Notes: a model not told the origin generated them from the letters alone. DNA of 64,000 nucleotides from Herbaspirillum sp. (GCA_028292625.1 JAQGLY010000095.1:19058-83057), one strand, 5' to 3'; positions 8,216 to 15,947 are shown, counted from the stretch's first letter. Translations and numbers: made by a program.

Positions 8216-8967
8216 GCCAACTCCTTTTCAAGATCGCTAAGTTGTGTTTCCTGGTCAGTCGTCAGCGCCCAGTTAGCGCGCAGCTTTGCTGCATGGTATT
8301 GACCGTTTCGGATGGTTTCGAGAGCATTGGCAAACCGCACGCCGGTAATCGGAGTTTTTGCCTTCGCTTTTACTGCCGGCTTTTTTTCATCCTGGGAACC
8401 AGCGCCGTCGCTATCGTCGCCTTGCTCGGACGTTCCGGTAATGGCTTTCAGGGTGTAGCGCTCCAGATAGGTTTTGGTAGAGGCGCGCGCTTGAAGTGCA
8501 TTTTTTGCACCACCAGTGTCTGGCGGACCGCCCATGGATACCGATTCCTGATGTCCGTCGACGTGCCGCAGGACGCATGTAACCTCCATCCAATCCTTGT
8601 CGTCCTTGGTCAGCTTCCACGAAGAACTGAGGCCGTGCCGGGACAGTGCAGGGGTGACGGCAGCGACGACGGTATGCAGTTCCGCATACTTCTTTCCGCT
8701 CAAAGGGCCGTTGTCGACCTTCTTGCCTTTGAGGATTACAATCGCTTCGGCTTTGAATGCTGCGAATGCCTGGTCGTATGCCTTCTTGGCCTGCGCTGCG
8801 TCGTAGCGCTCTTGCATCGCCATCAGCTTTTCCAGCTGCTCAAGGCTGGCGCCTTGCTGGATAGCCATTTGCAATAAGCCGGTCGGGTTAGACGGCGCCG
8901 CAACAGAAGCATTGGCTGGTGCTTGCGCTACTACTTGGGTGCTACCGTTTTCAATAATGTCATTCAT
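8212..8967 (-). CDS. erf: ERF-family single-strand annealing protein
   Basis: A 251-residue protein with the ERF core: KKAYDQAFAAFKAEAIVILK, then SGKKYAELHTVVAAVTPALS, GLSSSWK, and further YLERYTLKAITG and DDDSDGAG-like residues. It would anneal single strands during recombination and circularisation. The C-terminal lysine/alanine-rich linker leads to a small helical tail. It is paired with the YqaJ-type nuclease downstream. Confidence 0.9.
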   Translation of the reverse strand: MNDIIENGSTQVVAQAPANASVAAPSNPTGLLQMAIQQGASLEQLEKLMAMQERYDAAQAKKAYDQAFAAFKAEAIVILKGKKVDNGPLSGKKYAELHTVVAAVTPALSRHGLSSSWKLTKDDKDWMEVTCVLRHVDGHQESVSMGGPPDTGGAKNALQARASTKTYLERYTLKAITGTSEQGDDSDGAGSQDEKKPAVKAKAKTPITGVRFANALETIRNGQYHAAKLRANWALTTDQETQLSDLEKELA

Positions 8968-8976
8968 GATGAGCCC

Positions 8977-10203
8977 TTAATAAATGATCGAAAGGTGCGG
9001 AATCTTGCCGGCCGCGATCGCAACCATTGCTTTCCATGCCATTTCCGGAATGAAGCCAGCCTCAGAAAATCCCAGGGCGATCTTTGCGTGTACATCGCTG
9101 ATATGGTCTTCATCAGCAACGCGCTGACGCTCAACCGCAGCCGCGGCTTCTTGGCTGAGCTTTTCCTGTGCCAGCCGGTCGGCCTCGGCCTGGGCGATAC
9201 GATCTTTCTCAGCCTGTTCAGCAGCGGCAGCGTCAATTCGGGCTTGCTCGGCAGAAGCTGCGATTTGGTTCTGCTCATTGATAGCGTCCTGCTGTCGCTG
9301 TAGTTCGGCGCGTTGGGCGGCGAGTTCTTCATCAGCTTGATGGCGCAGTTCGGCGGCCGCAGCATCCTCGATCCTGCGTTGAGCGGCGGCCTTGCGCTCT
9401 TGCTCTGCAATCAGATCCGCATGCTCGGAGCGCTCACGCTCCATCTGCTGACGTGCAGCCAATGCGGCGGCTTCCTGCTCTGCGCGTTGGTCGTCGAGTT
9501 CTTTTTGTTTGACGGCTTGTTGGCGTGCCGTCTCGGCTTGCTGGGCGGCGATAGCTTCGCGTTCAGCGATAATCCGCAACGCTTCTTTTTCGCTGTTGAT
9601 CGCATTGGTCAGCGATTCCTGCAAGACTGCGAGAGCGGCGGCATGGGCTGCCTGAGCCTTGGGCAAAAGATCTTCGTAGGATCCGTCAAGAACCTCAGTC
9701 ATGAAGCTCTGAATCACGCGATCAATGACAACTGATGATTGCCCGACCACTATCAAGGGCGTCCGGACCAATACATCGATCCGGGCTTCGATTGCCTCCC
9801 GTCGGGCACGCTCAACGGCAAGCTTGGCTAACCGGTCGGCTTCCTTGCGGTTTTCCTCCGCCTTAATATCGTCGTCGAACTTCGATTCAAGCGGGCTGAT
9901 CTCGGCTTCGAGTTCCTTTTGCTTGCTGTCGAGCAGCTTGCCGATTTCGAGGATTGGCGCTTTGCGCTCCTTGCGCGCCTTTTCGCTGGCAACCCGAATA
10001 CTGCGGCCCTCGGCACGCAGATCGACCGCTACCTTCATGCCCGCCGTAGTGGTCACATCGTATGCGGCCGATGCTGCGCGTACCTTGTAGGCATCCAGCT
10101 GCCTGCGGAAACCGACGAATACTGCTGCGACATACTTTTCCGGGTCCATTGTGACCAGCGCAGTGCTGACGATATCGGCCGGCTTTTCCATGACTTCGTT
10201 CAT
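8977..10203 (-). CDS. Long coiled-coil protein next to Erf
   Basis: A 408-residue protein. The first third is globular (DAYKVRAASAAYDVTTTAG; KEGRSIR-like basic patch). Residues from about 110 to 370 form an almost unbroken charged, alanine-rich coiled coil with many heptads (QQAVKQKELDDQRAEQEAA). Similar coiled-coil proteins sit before Erf- or RecT-type recombinases in other phages, some with DUF1351-like starts. A role as a structural partner of the recombination complex is inferred. Confidence 0.7.
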   Translation of the reverse strand: MNEVMEKPADIVSTALVTMDPEKYVAAVFVGFRRQLDAYKVRAASAAYDVTTTAGMKVAVDLRAEGRSIRVASEKARKERKAPILEIGKLLDSKQKELEAEISPLESKFDDDIKAEENRKEADRLAKLAVERARREAIEARIDVLVRTPLIVVGQSSVVIDRVIQSFMTEVLDGSYEDLLPKAQAAHAAALAVLQESLTNAINSEKEALRIIAEREAIAAQQAETARQQAVKQKELDDQRAEQEAAALAARQQMERERSEHADLIAEQERKAAAQRRIEDAAAAELRHQADEELAAQRAELQRQQDAINEQNQIAASAEQARIDAAAAEQAEKDRIAQAEADRLAQEKLSQEAAAAVERQRVADEDHISDVHAKIALGFSEAGFIPEMAWKAMVAIAAGKIPHLSIIY

Positions 10204-10213
10204 ATCAATTCCT

Positions 10214-10351
10214 TCAATGAGTTTTTGTTATTTTCTTGATGCTGAATTGCCGGTCACGCCCAATGCGCTCCATGACCAGCAGAAGCGCGGCGCGGCGAGA
10301 CATCGGGGAGCGGCGGTGGAGCAGGTACAAGCGGATTAGGGTGAGGCTCAT
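10214..10351 (-). CDS. Small basic protein (45 aa)
   Basis: A 45-residue, Arg/Lys-rich protein starting MSLTLIRLYLLHRRSPM. Its ATG overlaps the upstream stop (ATGA), and its TGA lies 10 nt before the coiled-coil gene. Support is the coupled position; the function is unknown. Confidence 0.55.
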   Translation of the reverse strand: MSLTLIRLYLLHRRSPMSRRAALLLVMERIGRDRQFSIKKITKTH

Positions 10352-10590
10352 TTGGGAATCCCATCTGCTTCTGCCGGATCATCGGCGAGGCCGCGCCATT
10401 CGTTATGCTGGAAAAAACTCGGATCACTGCGGCAGTGAAACGCCGTATGCGGATCACCCATGCATCGACTCCAGCGCTGGCCGTTCCAATATTGGAAATT
10501 TTCATCTTGGTGATCCTCACGATCGCGCGTGTTCCACACGCCAACCTTGACCGGAGTGCCTTTGAACCACTGCGTCACAGGAGCGCTCAT
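10348..10590 (-). CDS. Small phage protein, paralogue of the 26800 gene product
   Basis: An 80-residue protein beginning MSAPVTQWFKGTPVKVGVWN and containing EWRGLADDP near the end. It shares the VTQWF start, the W-containing middle and the WRGLAD end with the 74-residue protein at 26800-27024. The family is common in temperate phages, with unknown function. It is coupled to its neighbours by 4-bp overlaps. Confidence 0.75.
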   Translation of the reverse strand: MSAPVTQWFKGTPVKVGVWNTRDREDHQDENFQYWNGQRWSRCMGDPHTAFHCRSDPSFFQHNEWRGLADDPAEADGIPK

Positions 10591-10736
10591 TCTGCCCGCC
10601 CAAAGCTAGACGGCTGGATAACCGATGGCGCTTGACTGGCATCGCCAGCAAGATAGTTGCCGACGCCAATGGTGAATACTGAGCCGAGCATGAAGCAGCT
10701 AAGTGCCAGTGCTGTGACGAAAAGGGCGCGTTTCAC
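10587..10736 (-). CDS. Small single-pass membrane protein (49 aa, GTG start)
   Basis: Starting at a GTG at 10736, the frame encodes VKRALFVTALALSCFMLGSV, a basic residue pair followed by a hydrophobic helix, then a short polar tail ending SSFGRAE. The GTG overlaps the TGA of the previous small gene, so translation is coupled. An upstream extension of the same frame is arginine-rich and unlikely. An inner membrane location is likely; the function is unknown. Confidence 0.6.
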   Translation of the reverse strand: MKRALFVTALALSCFMLGSVFTIGVGNYLAGDASQAPSVIQPSSFGRAE

Positions 10737-10867
10737 GACAGCACCATCACAGTCACGCCCAGGGCGCCAGCATCGTAGGCGGCATTGGCCAGCATCTTCG
10801 GATCGCCGACTGCTGTGCGGATAATTGGGGTACCGTTGCCGGTATCTATGCGGAGGCGGCAGATCAT
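10733..10867 (-). CDS. Small hypothetical protein (44 aa)
   Basis: A 44-residue protein, MICRLRIDTGNGTPIIRTAV at the start, ending GALGVTVMVLS. The ATG overlaps the stop of the zinc-finger gene upstream, and its own TGA overlaps the following GTG. It has a natural composition, and the tight coupling supports it. Function unknown. Confidence 0.6.
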   Translation of the reverse strand: MICRLRIDTGNGTPIIRTAVGDPKMLANAAYDAGALGVTVMVLS

Positions 10868-11118
10868 GCGACATCTCCATGAAGAGCGCGAACGTGATCA
10901 GACAGACCGGCTTTCTTGATGCGGCGCTGACAGACAGGGCAGTTCATCTTTGGCGGAGTCGGCCCTCCCTTTGGTTTTGCCACTACAGGCACACCTTCAT
11001 GTTCGTGCTGGCATTGCTTGCTGCAATAACGTGGAATGCCATCGGCATCATCATCGATGTATTCTCCGCATCCAACGCACAGCTCGCCGCCGAGCATCAT
11101 GTCTGCAACTTCTCCCAT
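10864..11118 (-). CDS. Small zinc-finger-like protein
   Basis: An 84-residue protein from the ATG at 11118, which has AGGGAG 7 nt upstream; a longer start at 11160 is less likely. It has two metal-binding clusters: CVGCGEYI with YCSKQCQHEH, and CPVCQRRIKKAGLSDHVRALH, the second close to a C2H2 finger. It probably binds DNA or RNA. It belongs to the coupled early-left chain. Confidence 0.7.
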   Translation of the reverse strand: MGEVADMMLGGELCVGCGEYIDDDADGIPRYCSKQCQHEHEGVPVVAKPKGGPTPPKMNCPVCQRRIKKAGLSDHVRALHGDVA

Positions 11119-11386
11119 TCCTTCTCTCCCTATAAATTGAAGTTGGTGGCCGGCCTTCACTCCGGTAGCGTCTGTCTATGTCGAAGCGGGTCAGCACCGC
11201 TACGCATTCACCAACATGGAAGCGGACTGGGCTTGATTCCAGCTTGGTAAAGGCCGGGGTTCGCGAGCGCCCAGCGCAACCCGGCTCCCTCGCAGGTCCG
11301 GACGGTGTCGTCTGCTTAACCGGCATCAGTGCGTGTCCTTCCACGCCGCCGCTTCTATATTGGCCCTCGTCTTTCCGAGGTGTCAT
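11051..11386 (-). CDS. Possible hypothetical protein
   Basis: A 111-residue frame starting MTPRKDEGQYRSGGVEG. The first 75 residues look protein-like (PVRFHVGECVAVLTRFDID), but the arginine-rich end overlaps the zinc-finger gene by 68 bp and looks like a shadow. It may be real, or its 3' end may be frameshifted. No family is recognised. Confidence 0.3.
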   Translation of the reverse strand: MTPRKDEGQYRSGGVEGHALMPVKQTTPSGPAREPGCAGRSRTPAFTKLESSPVRFHVGECVAVLTRFDIDRRYRSEGRPPTSIYRERRNGRSCRHDARRRAVRWMRRIHR

Positions 11387-11423
11387 GTTGCTGATCGGGT
11401 TACCTTCATTTCGACGTGCTGGG

Positions 11424-11546
11424 TCAGCCTGCGGCTTGTTCTTTAACGGGAGCGGGTACTAGCCGTCCAAATCCAGTCATGCGATCATCAACAAGGGCAA
11501 GAACTGTAGAGAGACCTCCCTCATTTCTCTCCATTTCGCCAGCCAT
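11424..11546 (-). CDS. Possible small protein (40 aa)
   Basis: A 40-residue frame, MAGEMERNEGGLSTVLALVD then MTGFGRLVPAP, on the operon strand. The open frame extends about 13 codons further upstream without another ATG. Composition is natural, and it starts 8 bp after the previous frame ends. Support is weak. Confidence 0.35.
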   Translation of the reverse strand: MAGEMERNEGGLSTVLALVDDRMTGFGRLVPAPVKEQAAG

Positions 11547-11553
11547 GAACTGG

Positions 11554-11751
11554 TTAGAGGTACGCCACTTGGCTTCTACTTGTCACGGGCCTACCCGCTC
11601 GAATGGACTCACTAAGTTTTCGACGCTTAGCTTTCAAAGTTGCTGACACAATTCTTGCTCTTGTTGGTTCTGGCCTTTTTCGTCGCCAGAGCGGACGTGT
11701 GATGAAATTCTCTATGATCGAAAGTAGTGCTGGCTCTAGTCCAGTCCACAT
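11554..11751 (-). CDS. Possible small basic protein (65 aa)
   Basis: A 65-residue frame starting MWTGLEPALLSIIENFITR and rich in Arg/Lys after residue 20. It follows operon direction and has AGGG before the ATG. It could be a nucleic-acid-binding peptide or a chance frame; the surrounding DNA has low coding character. Confidence 0.3.
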   Translation of the reverse strand: MWTGLEPALLSIIENFITRPLWRRKRPEPTRARIVSATLKAKRRKLSESIRAGRPVTSRSQVAYL

Positions 11752-12060
11752 AAGCCCTGTGGAAAGGCAGAATCGCTACATGGCTTCCTCCAACATTTGA
11801 TGCGCCTATTTCGGCTGTAGGCGATGCGCCATGAAAAGCAAATAAAGCAAGGGGCTGGGCGTTACTCCAGCAAACGACACGGTGATCGTCGTTGCATCGA
11901 ATACCCGCACGAACCTGGAAGCGGGTATATCCATTCCTTCCCCGGTTTATGGTCCCGGCATATTTCCAGTTTTGCGCTTCCCGCTAAACTTCTATTCCAG
12001 CGCCGCCCTTGCTTTGTTGACTCTGGCTTTAACGTCGCCAGATGAGACGGGTTGCGATGG
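11752..12060. other. Gap with no supported gene
   Basis: About 300 bp on the path of the early-left transcript. A minus frame at 11862-12080 exists, but only with a TTG start and an overlap with the next gene. I see no tRNA, no clear terminator and no other convincing signal here. Confidence 0.5.
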
Positions 12061-12300
12061 TTATTTGGCGCACTCGGCAAGCATTGCGTCCGCGACGGCG
12101 TAGCGTGCAGTAGCCAAACGGTGAGCAGCGCTCACACAGTGATTCAAACCGCCTGACAGCGACAATTCCTCGGTTGCGCATGCGACATCATGCGAATCTG
12201 CGTGGATTGCGAAGTAGTCGCGTAGGGTCATGCCCGACTGAGCCTGACCATTCCGGAAAACGAGTGGGAATGCCGCTCCGCCGCTCCTAGGCGATCTCAT
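12061..12300 (-). CDS. Hypothetical phage protein with GMTLRD motif
   Basis: A 79-residue protein from the ATG at 12300, which overlaps the upstream stop (ATGA); longer frames start inside the upstream gene. The segment GGAAFPLVFRN then SGMTLRDYFA matches the same widespread small phage family as the gene at 3343-3618. Function unknown. Confidence 0.7.
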   Translation of the reverse strand: MRSPRSGGAAFPLVFRNGQAQSGMTLRDYFAIHADSHDVACATEELSLSGGLNHCVSAAHRLATARYAVADAMLAECAK

Positions 12301-12665
12301 GCGAGCCTCCAGACGATCGGCAGAACATTCCGCGCATCCGCGCGCCGCTTCTGCGCATCGATTGCGGCATGCGTTTTTTCGTCTTCGATGTATGCCAGCC
12401 AATCACGCTCCAGCTTGCCCTCGGCGTCATCGATAACGTGTTGGTCGATCACAGCCATCAGATTGAACGTAGTTCCGGGTGGGCAGATCATTTGCAGGGA
12501 AGGGCCGTCGACGGTCATTTCACCGAACAGATCGAGCCGTACGCCGTCGTTGTCATACGTGCTGTTGAGTAGCTTGTACGCGGTGGGCGAGCAGAGTGTG
12601 GCAACCAGCGCCATGCCCCGGATGTTGTCGCGCCGAGATGCTATGTCTTGTTCTGCGATTTGCAT
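12297..12665 (-). CDS. Hypothetical phage protein
   Basis: A 122-residue protein, MQIAEQDIASRRDNIRGMAL at the start, with an acidic middle and a charged helical C-terminus. It lies early in the leftward operon. I do not recognise the family, and no motif points to a function. Confidence 0.65.
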   Translation of the reverse strand: MQIAEQDIASRRDNIRGMALVATLCSPTAYKLLNSTYDNDGVRLDLFGEMTVDGPSLQMICPPGTTFNLMAVIDQHVIDDAEGKLERDWLAYIEDEKTHAAIDAQKRRADARNVLPIVWRLA

Positions 12666-12687
12666 TTCTCTCTCCAGCTATTTCGTT

Positions 12688-12876
12688 TTAAGGACGCCCG
12701 CAGATCGCAGAAGCAAAGGCAAGCGCGACCACCAGCACAACGAACACGATCGCCACCACGAGGATGCGATTCAATTTCTCGGCGCTCACATTTGCGGCTT
12801 CGATGTTCGCCCGCTGCACTTCGAACACCTGTTGTTCGAAGCCTTGCATGTCGATTGCGCTGGTGAATTGGTCCAT
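12688..12876 (-). CDS. Small membrane protein (62 aa)
   Basis: From the ATG at 12876 the protein is 62 residues: an amphipathic helix (FEQQVFEVQRANIEAANVSA) and then a strong C-terminal transmembrane helix (ILVVAIVFVVLVVALAFASA). Longer frames overlap the previous gene and look unnatural. It is the second gene after the leftward promoter; early membrane proteins in this place often affect host physiology or superinfection, but that is inference. Confidence 0.65.
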   Translation of the reverse strand: MDQFTSAIDMQGFEQQVFEVQRANIEAANVSAEKLNRILVVAIVFVVLVVALAFASAICGRP

Positions 12877-12895
12877 GGTTTCTCCGTATTCCTGA

Positions 12896-13078
12896 TTACC
12901 GCTTTGCGATCTGCATTCCATCCAGAAACGCAGCTTCGATACTGATTCGCCGAGCCCACGCACGCGCCTGTTCTGCGCTGAATACGGCCAAGCCTTTGTC
13001 GAACACCCAAACTACAAACCGGGTAGCGCCAGATTTCGATTGCTCGGCGGCTTCCTTATTGGCTTGCACCTTGTTCAT
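12896..13078 (-). CDS. First gene of the leftward operon, small basic protein (60 aa)
   Basis: From the ATG at 13078 the frame gives 60 residues, starting MNKVQANKEAAEQSKSGATR. A GGAG lies about 7 nt upstream, and the leader from the proposed promoter is about 30 nt. A longer frame to 13147 would cross the promoter and operators and is rejected. The sequence FVVWVFDKGLAVFSAEQARA suggests a small helical domain. Function unknown; its position matches early regulators such as lambda N, without sequence evidence. Confidence 0.65.
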   Translation of the reverse strand: MNKVQANKEAAEQSKSGATRFVVWVFDKGLAVFSAEQARAWARRISIEAAFLDGMQIAKR

Positions 13079-13114
13079 CGCTTGCTCCGTTTGTGTTTGT
13101 TTGTTCGATGTAGT

Positions 13115-13143
13115 ATTAAAGCATGCTTTATTTAAGAAAACAA
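13115..13143 (-). promoter_or_regulatory. Leftward early promoter (pL-like)
   Basis: On the minus strand: TTGTTT (13143-13138), a 17-bp spacer, then TTTAAT (13120-13115). The same geometry and the same -10 hexamer occur at the cro promoter. Operator OL1 overlaps the -10 box. Transcription would start near 13108 and run through the early-left genes. Confidence 0.7.
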
Positions 13144-13176
13144 GCATACTTTAATCAAAAGACGAAAATACTTTAG
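13115..13176. promoter_or_regulatory. Left operator array OL1-OL3
   Basis: Three sites of the form AAAG-N4-CTTT (some half-degenerate): 13118-13129 (AAAGCATGCTTT, perfect), 13141-13152 (minus strand AAAGTATGCTTG) and 13163-13174 (minus strand AAAGTATTTTCG). Centres are 23 and 22 bp apart, about two helical turns. The same motif and spacing recur at the cI/cro promoter, so these are very likely repressor/Cro binding sites. Confidence 0.7.
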
Positions 13177-13246
13177 CGGCCTTCAAAAAAACCACCTGGG
13201 CGGCGAGGACGGGGCGTAGGGTTTAGGGCTAGATTAGGAGGCGGCT

Positions 13247-13435
13247 ATGGAGCCAGAAGTCGTAATTACGATGTTCGAGCGATTGAATGTCGAGGGAAGG
13301 GCGGATGCGGGCCTGGACCTGGCCTGCGCAGGATTCGCCGGCTGGTTAGCCGGGGCTTGGGATAAATTGGACGAGGATGAGATAGCACTGCTGACGTCGG
13401 TCGGCGCGGTGCTATGGAGAGAGGGATTTAAATAG
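13247..13435 (+). CDS. Small hypothetical protein (62 aa)
   Basis: A 62-residue acidic protein, MEPEVVITMFERLNVEGRAD at the start. AGGAGG lies 8 nt before the ATG. It runs away from the leftward promoter, alone on the plus strand. No family recognised. Confidence 0.65.
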   Translation: MEPEVVITMFERLNVEGRADAGLDLACAGFAGWLAGAWDKLDEDEIALLTSVGAVLWREGFK

Positions 13436-13502
13436 GCGCAAGGGGGCCGCCCCGCGTTGGCTGGAAATTAGCCGAATGCCCCAGTCCAGCTGCGGGATAA
13501 CC

Positions 13503-13700
13503 CTATTCTTCCGGCGGCCTTTCATCCGGCTTCTCGCCGGGCAGCGTACCGCCTGGGCCGGGCTTCTCTACCCCAGGTTCGGGCTGGCCGGGCGGTCTGC
13601 CACGGCTACCGGTTTCCTTTGGGTCGATTGCAGCTTCGCCTGCCGGGGTTGATGGGGCGACCTCAGTTGCATTGTTCTGTGACTTGTAGGTGTCGTTCAT
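13503..13700 (-). CDS. Small proline/glycine-rich protein (65 aa)
   Basis: A 65-residue protein of low complexity, PGQPEPGVEKPGPGGTLPGE in the second half, probably disordered. AGGAGG precedes the ATG at the right distance. It is convergent with the gene at 13247. Function unknown. Confidence 0.55.
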   Translation of the reverse strand: MNDTYKSQNNATEVAPSTPAGEAAIDPKETGSRGRPPGQPEPGVEKPGPGGTLPGEKPDERPPEE

Positions 13701-13786
13701 ATGCCCTCCTGTTGTGAGTCAACAGGATGCTCTCAGCATAGGTTCGGAGGTATAGGAGGGGAGGAGAATTTGCGTCAGAAAGGACG

Positions 13787-13822
13787 TAAAAAAGCCCTCC
13801 GCAAGGAGGGGGGCTGATTTTT
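13787..13822. terminator. Bidirectional intrinsic terminator
   Basis: Stem CCCTCC (13795-13800), loop GCAA, stem GGAGGG (13805-13810), with an A-run on the left and a T-run on the right. It would end transcripts of the RhuM gene arriving on the minus strand. Confidence 0.75.
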
Positions 13823-13859
13823 GGGGGGGGGCGGGCTAAGTGCCTGTGGCGCAAATAAG

Positions 13860-14933
13860 CTATTTAACTTTTTTTGGTCTTGCTGCGGTAGGTGTAGCTT
13901 TTTCTGGCCCTATTGAAAGCGGTTGATTGGTTTTTATTTTATCGACTATCTTATCAAAATCAGATTTGAATTCCTTGTCCTGTATCGTGCGGAATTTCTC
14001 AAACTCGGCCTCAGCAAGCTTTTTTGCTGATTCAGCGGAAAATTTCCCTGCACCATCCAGAACTTCATACTCGTTAAATCGCAAGAATTCATCAAGTTTG
14101 GACGCCCACGCCGCCATCGTCATGGGTTTCTGCCGCTCAGCCATGCCCTCTGCAAAATCTAAATACTGCGAAACCAAACGATTCATTTTTTTAATTTCGT
14201 CTTCACTCAAATAATTTTTTGCGATAGTCACATCTGTTTTTAGGATCTTGCCGCCGGCAACTTCATTTTTCCAGGATGTCAGCCCCATATTTGGCTTCTC
14301 TGAGCCGGACCTGAGCTTAATCAGTTCTGATGCTGTGTGACCATGAATTGCGAAGTGAAATTTATTCTGAACTGACGCATAGAAGGTTTGTGTGATGACA
14401 GCATTTTTGTCATAGTCAATACTGCACTGAGCGTAGATATCCGTAATTTTCTGGTAGAAGCGTCGCTCGGAAGCGCGGATCTCCCTGATGCGCTCTAACA
14501 GTTCATCAAAGTAATCTTTGCCGAACAGTGCGACGCCTTGCTTAAGTCTGTCGTCGTTTAAAGCAAAGCCCTTGATCAGGTATTCTTTTAATACTGCAGA
14601 GGCCCACAAGCGGAATTGTGTTGCCTGAGATGAATTTACTCGGTAGCCGACCGAAATTATTGCATCCAAGTTATAGAAATTCGTAAGATATGCCTTGCCG
14701 TCCGCGGCAGTTGTTCGAATTCTTCTAATAACTGAATCTTCATCTAACTCTTTGATATTAAATATCTCTTTTAAATGGTAGTTGATTGTAGGAACCTCAA
14801 CTCCAAATATTTCAGCCATCCCCTTCTGGCTTGCCCAAACCGTTTCGCCTTCCACAATAACCTGTACTTTCACAGCGCCATCAGAGGATGCATAGAACAA
14901 GAATTGGCTAGTATTTTCTATTTCTTTACTCAT
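13860..14933 (-). CDS. RhuM-family protein
   Basis: A 357-residue protein starting MSKEIENTSQFLFYASSDG, with VWASQKGMAEIFGVEVPTIN, then NFYNLDAIISVGYRVNSSQA and RLWASAVLKEYLIKGFALND. These are the hallmarks of the RhuM family, first named as a virulence protein of Salmonella pathogenicity island 3 and widespread on mobile elements. The N-terminal part acts like a winged-helix/KilA-like DNA-binding segment; the C-terminus is lysine-rich. The biochemical role is not settled. The gene is AT-richer than its neighbours and ends at a bidirectional terminator, as expected for an acquired moron. Confidence 0.88.
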   Translation of the reverse strand: MSKEIENTSQFLFYASSDGAVKVQVIVEGETVWASQKGMAEIFGVEVPTINYHLKEIFNIKELDEDSVIRRIRTTAADGKAYLTNFYNLDAIISVGYRVNSSQATQFRLWASAVLKEYLIKGFALNDDRLKQGVALFGKDYFDELLERIREIRASERRFYQKITDIYAQCSIDYDKNAVITQTFYASVQNKFHFAIHGHTASELIKLRSGSEKPNMGLTSWKNEVAGGKILKTDVTIAKNYLSEDEIKKMNRLVSQYLDFAEGMAERQKPMTMAAWASKLDEFLRFNEYEVLDGAGKFSAESAKKLAEAEFEKFRTIQDKEFKSDFDKIVDKIKTNQPLSIGPEKATPTAARPKKVK

Positions 14934-15049
14934 CGGGCAACTCGGATTTCGGAATTAATGGAATCCGTCATCCTACCATCAGTCCAACGCTATAAGGCAG
15001 AGGGTGGCGCAGGCAGGCTATTCATTCTTGATGCGGCAGGACAGGGCGT

Positions 15050-15073
15050 AAAAAATCCGGCTCGGGGCCGGAT
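15050..15073 (-). terminator. Intrinsic terminator of the moron operon
   Basis: Stem ATCCGGC (15055-15061), loop TCGGG, stem GCCGGAT (15067-15073). On the minus strand it is followed by a T-run (plus-strand A-run at 15050-15055). It closes the operon that starts upstream at about 17.5 kb. Confidence 0.8.
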
Positions 15074-15095
15074 TCGGTATGGAATTGCATTTGGC

Positions 15096-15470
15096 CTATT
15101 TGGCCGCCGGTGGCGCCTGGGGATGCTCAATTGGGAGCGCAGGCTGACTATAGATCACGATCGGTGCAGCGGCCGGCTGCGGCGCCGCCGGCTTGAGCGC
15201 GTTGCTCATTGCAAGAAACAAGCCGCCGAATCCAAGAAATAGGCCGATGACCGTGCCAAGCATCCATTTATGCGTCTCGCCGGAAGACTTGTGGATTTCG
15301 CTCTTAACCGACTCGATATCGGTCCGTGTTGCCAGTGTTGGCAACACTGCATCAAATCGGGCTTCGAGGGCGGATAGGCGTTCCATGTCGCCATCATCGG
15401 GCGGCTCGCCGCCTTTGTCAATCTTTGCTACCAATCTATCGAGTAGGGTGTAATCAATTTTATTCTCCAT
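15096..15470 (-). CDS. Membrane-anchored coiled-coil protein
   Basis: A 124-residue protein. The first half is a charged helix (LSALEARFDAVLPTLATRTD), followed by a transmembrane helix near residues 68-88 (WMLGTVIGLFLGFGGLFLAM) and a proline/alanine-rich tail. The layout resembles small XhlA- or DUF1640-like membrane proteins. The start overlaps the upstream gene by 11 bp. It may take part in lysis or superinfection exclusion, but neither is shown. Confidence 0.7.
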   Translation of the reverse strand: MENKIDYTLLDRLVAKIDKGGEPPDDGDMERLSALEARFDAVLPTLATRTDIESVKSEIHKSSGETHKWMLGTVIGLFLGFGGLFLAMSNALKPAAPQPAAAPIVIYSQPALPIEHPQAPPAAK

Positions 15471-15657
15471 CGCCCCATTCCTTCAGCATTAGGTCGGCAA
15501 CTTCATCATAAGTTTTAATCATGAGTTCGATTGATTGTTGAATTGCATTCTTCGATTTCTCATCCTTCGCCGATAGCATAAGTTCTGAGACAGCACGAGC
15601 AAGCGCGCCATTCATTTTTGCCATTTTTATGAGCATAATTCGCTCGTTTTTAGTCAT
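15460..15657 (-). CDS. Small helical protein (65 aa)
   Basis: A 65-residue, all-helical, charged protein starting MTKNERIMLIKMAKMNGALA and ending MLKEWGDGE. It overlaps the membrane protein gene by 11 bp, which suggests a linked function. Family unknown. Confidence 0.6.
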   Translation of the reverse strand: MTKNERIMLIKMAKMNGALARAVSELMLSAKDEKSKNAIQQSIELMIKTYDEVADLMLKEWGDGE

Positions 15658-15677
15658 GATTGCGGTGAGGGGTTATT

Positions 15678-15947
15678 TCAACACTGCTGCCCATATGGGC
15701 ATATCGTTTGTACAGGCTGCTGGTATCCCGGATAGGTCGGCTGCGGCTGGCGCGTCCCTGCCTGACCTGTATATGGGTTGACATTGCCCTGCGTGCTGTA
15801 ATTATTCATCTGGGTATTGTCCGGGGCCGACCGATGGTATGGTTCGACGTAGGTGCCGTTGTTACGGGTATAGCCCTGTACATATACGTCTTTTGCCGAA
15901 GCGACAGATGCGAAGACCAATGTTGCGGCGAGTATTAATTTTTTCAT
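15678..15947 (-). CDS. Secreted small protein with GTYVEPYHRSAPD domain
   Basis: From the ATG at 15947 (AAGGGG upstream) the protein is 89 residues. A signal peptide MKKLILAATLVFASVASA with cleavage before KDV is clear. The mature part has NNGTYVEPYHRSAPDNT, then NNYSTQGNVNPYTGQAGT, a short tyrosine/asparagine-rich motif found in many small periplasmic proteins of proteobacteria, and ends in a Pro/Gln-rich tail with two cysteines (ICPYGQQC). Likely a lysogenic-conversion gene; the molecular role is unknown. Confidence 0.75.
   Translation of the reverse strand: MKKLILAATLVFASVASAKDVYVQGYTRNNGTYVEPYHRSAPDNTQMNNYSTQGNVNPYTGQAGTRQPQPTYPGYQQPVQTICPYGQQC

Noticed and set aside
12896..13147. Longer start of the first early-left gene at 13147
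   Set aside because: It would lie upstream of the proposed transcription start and across the operators.
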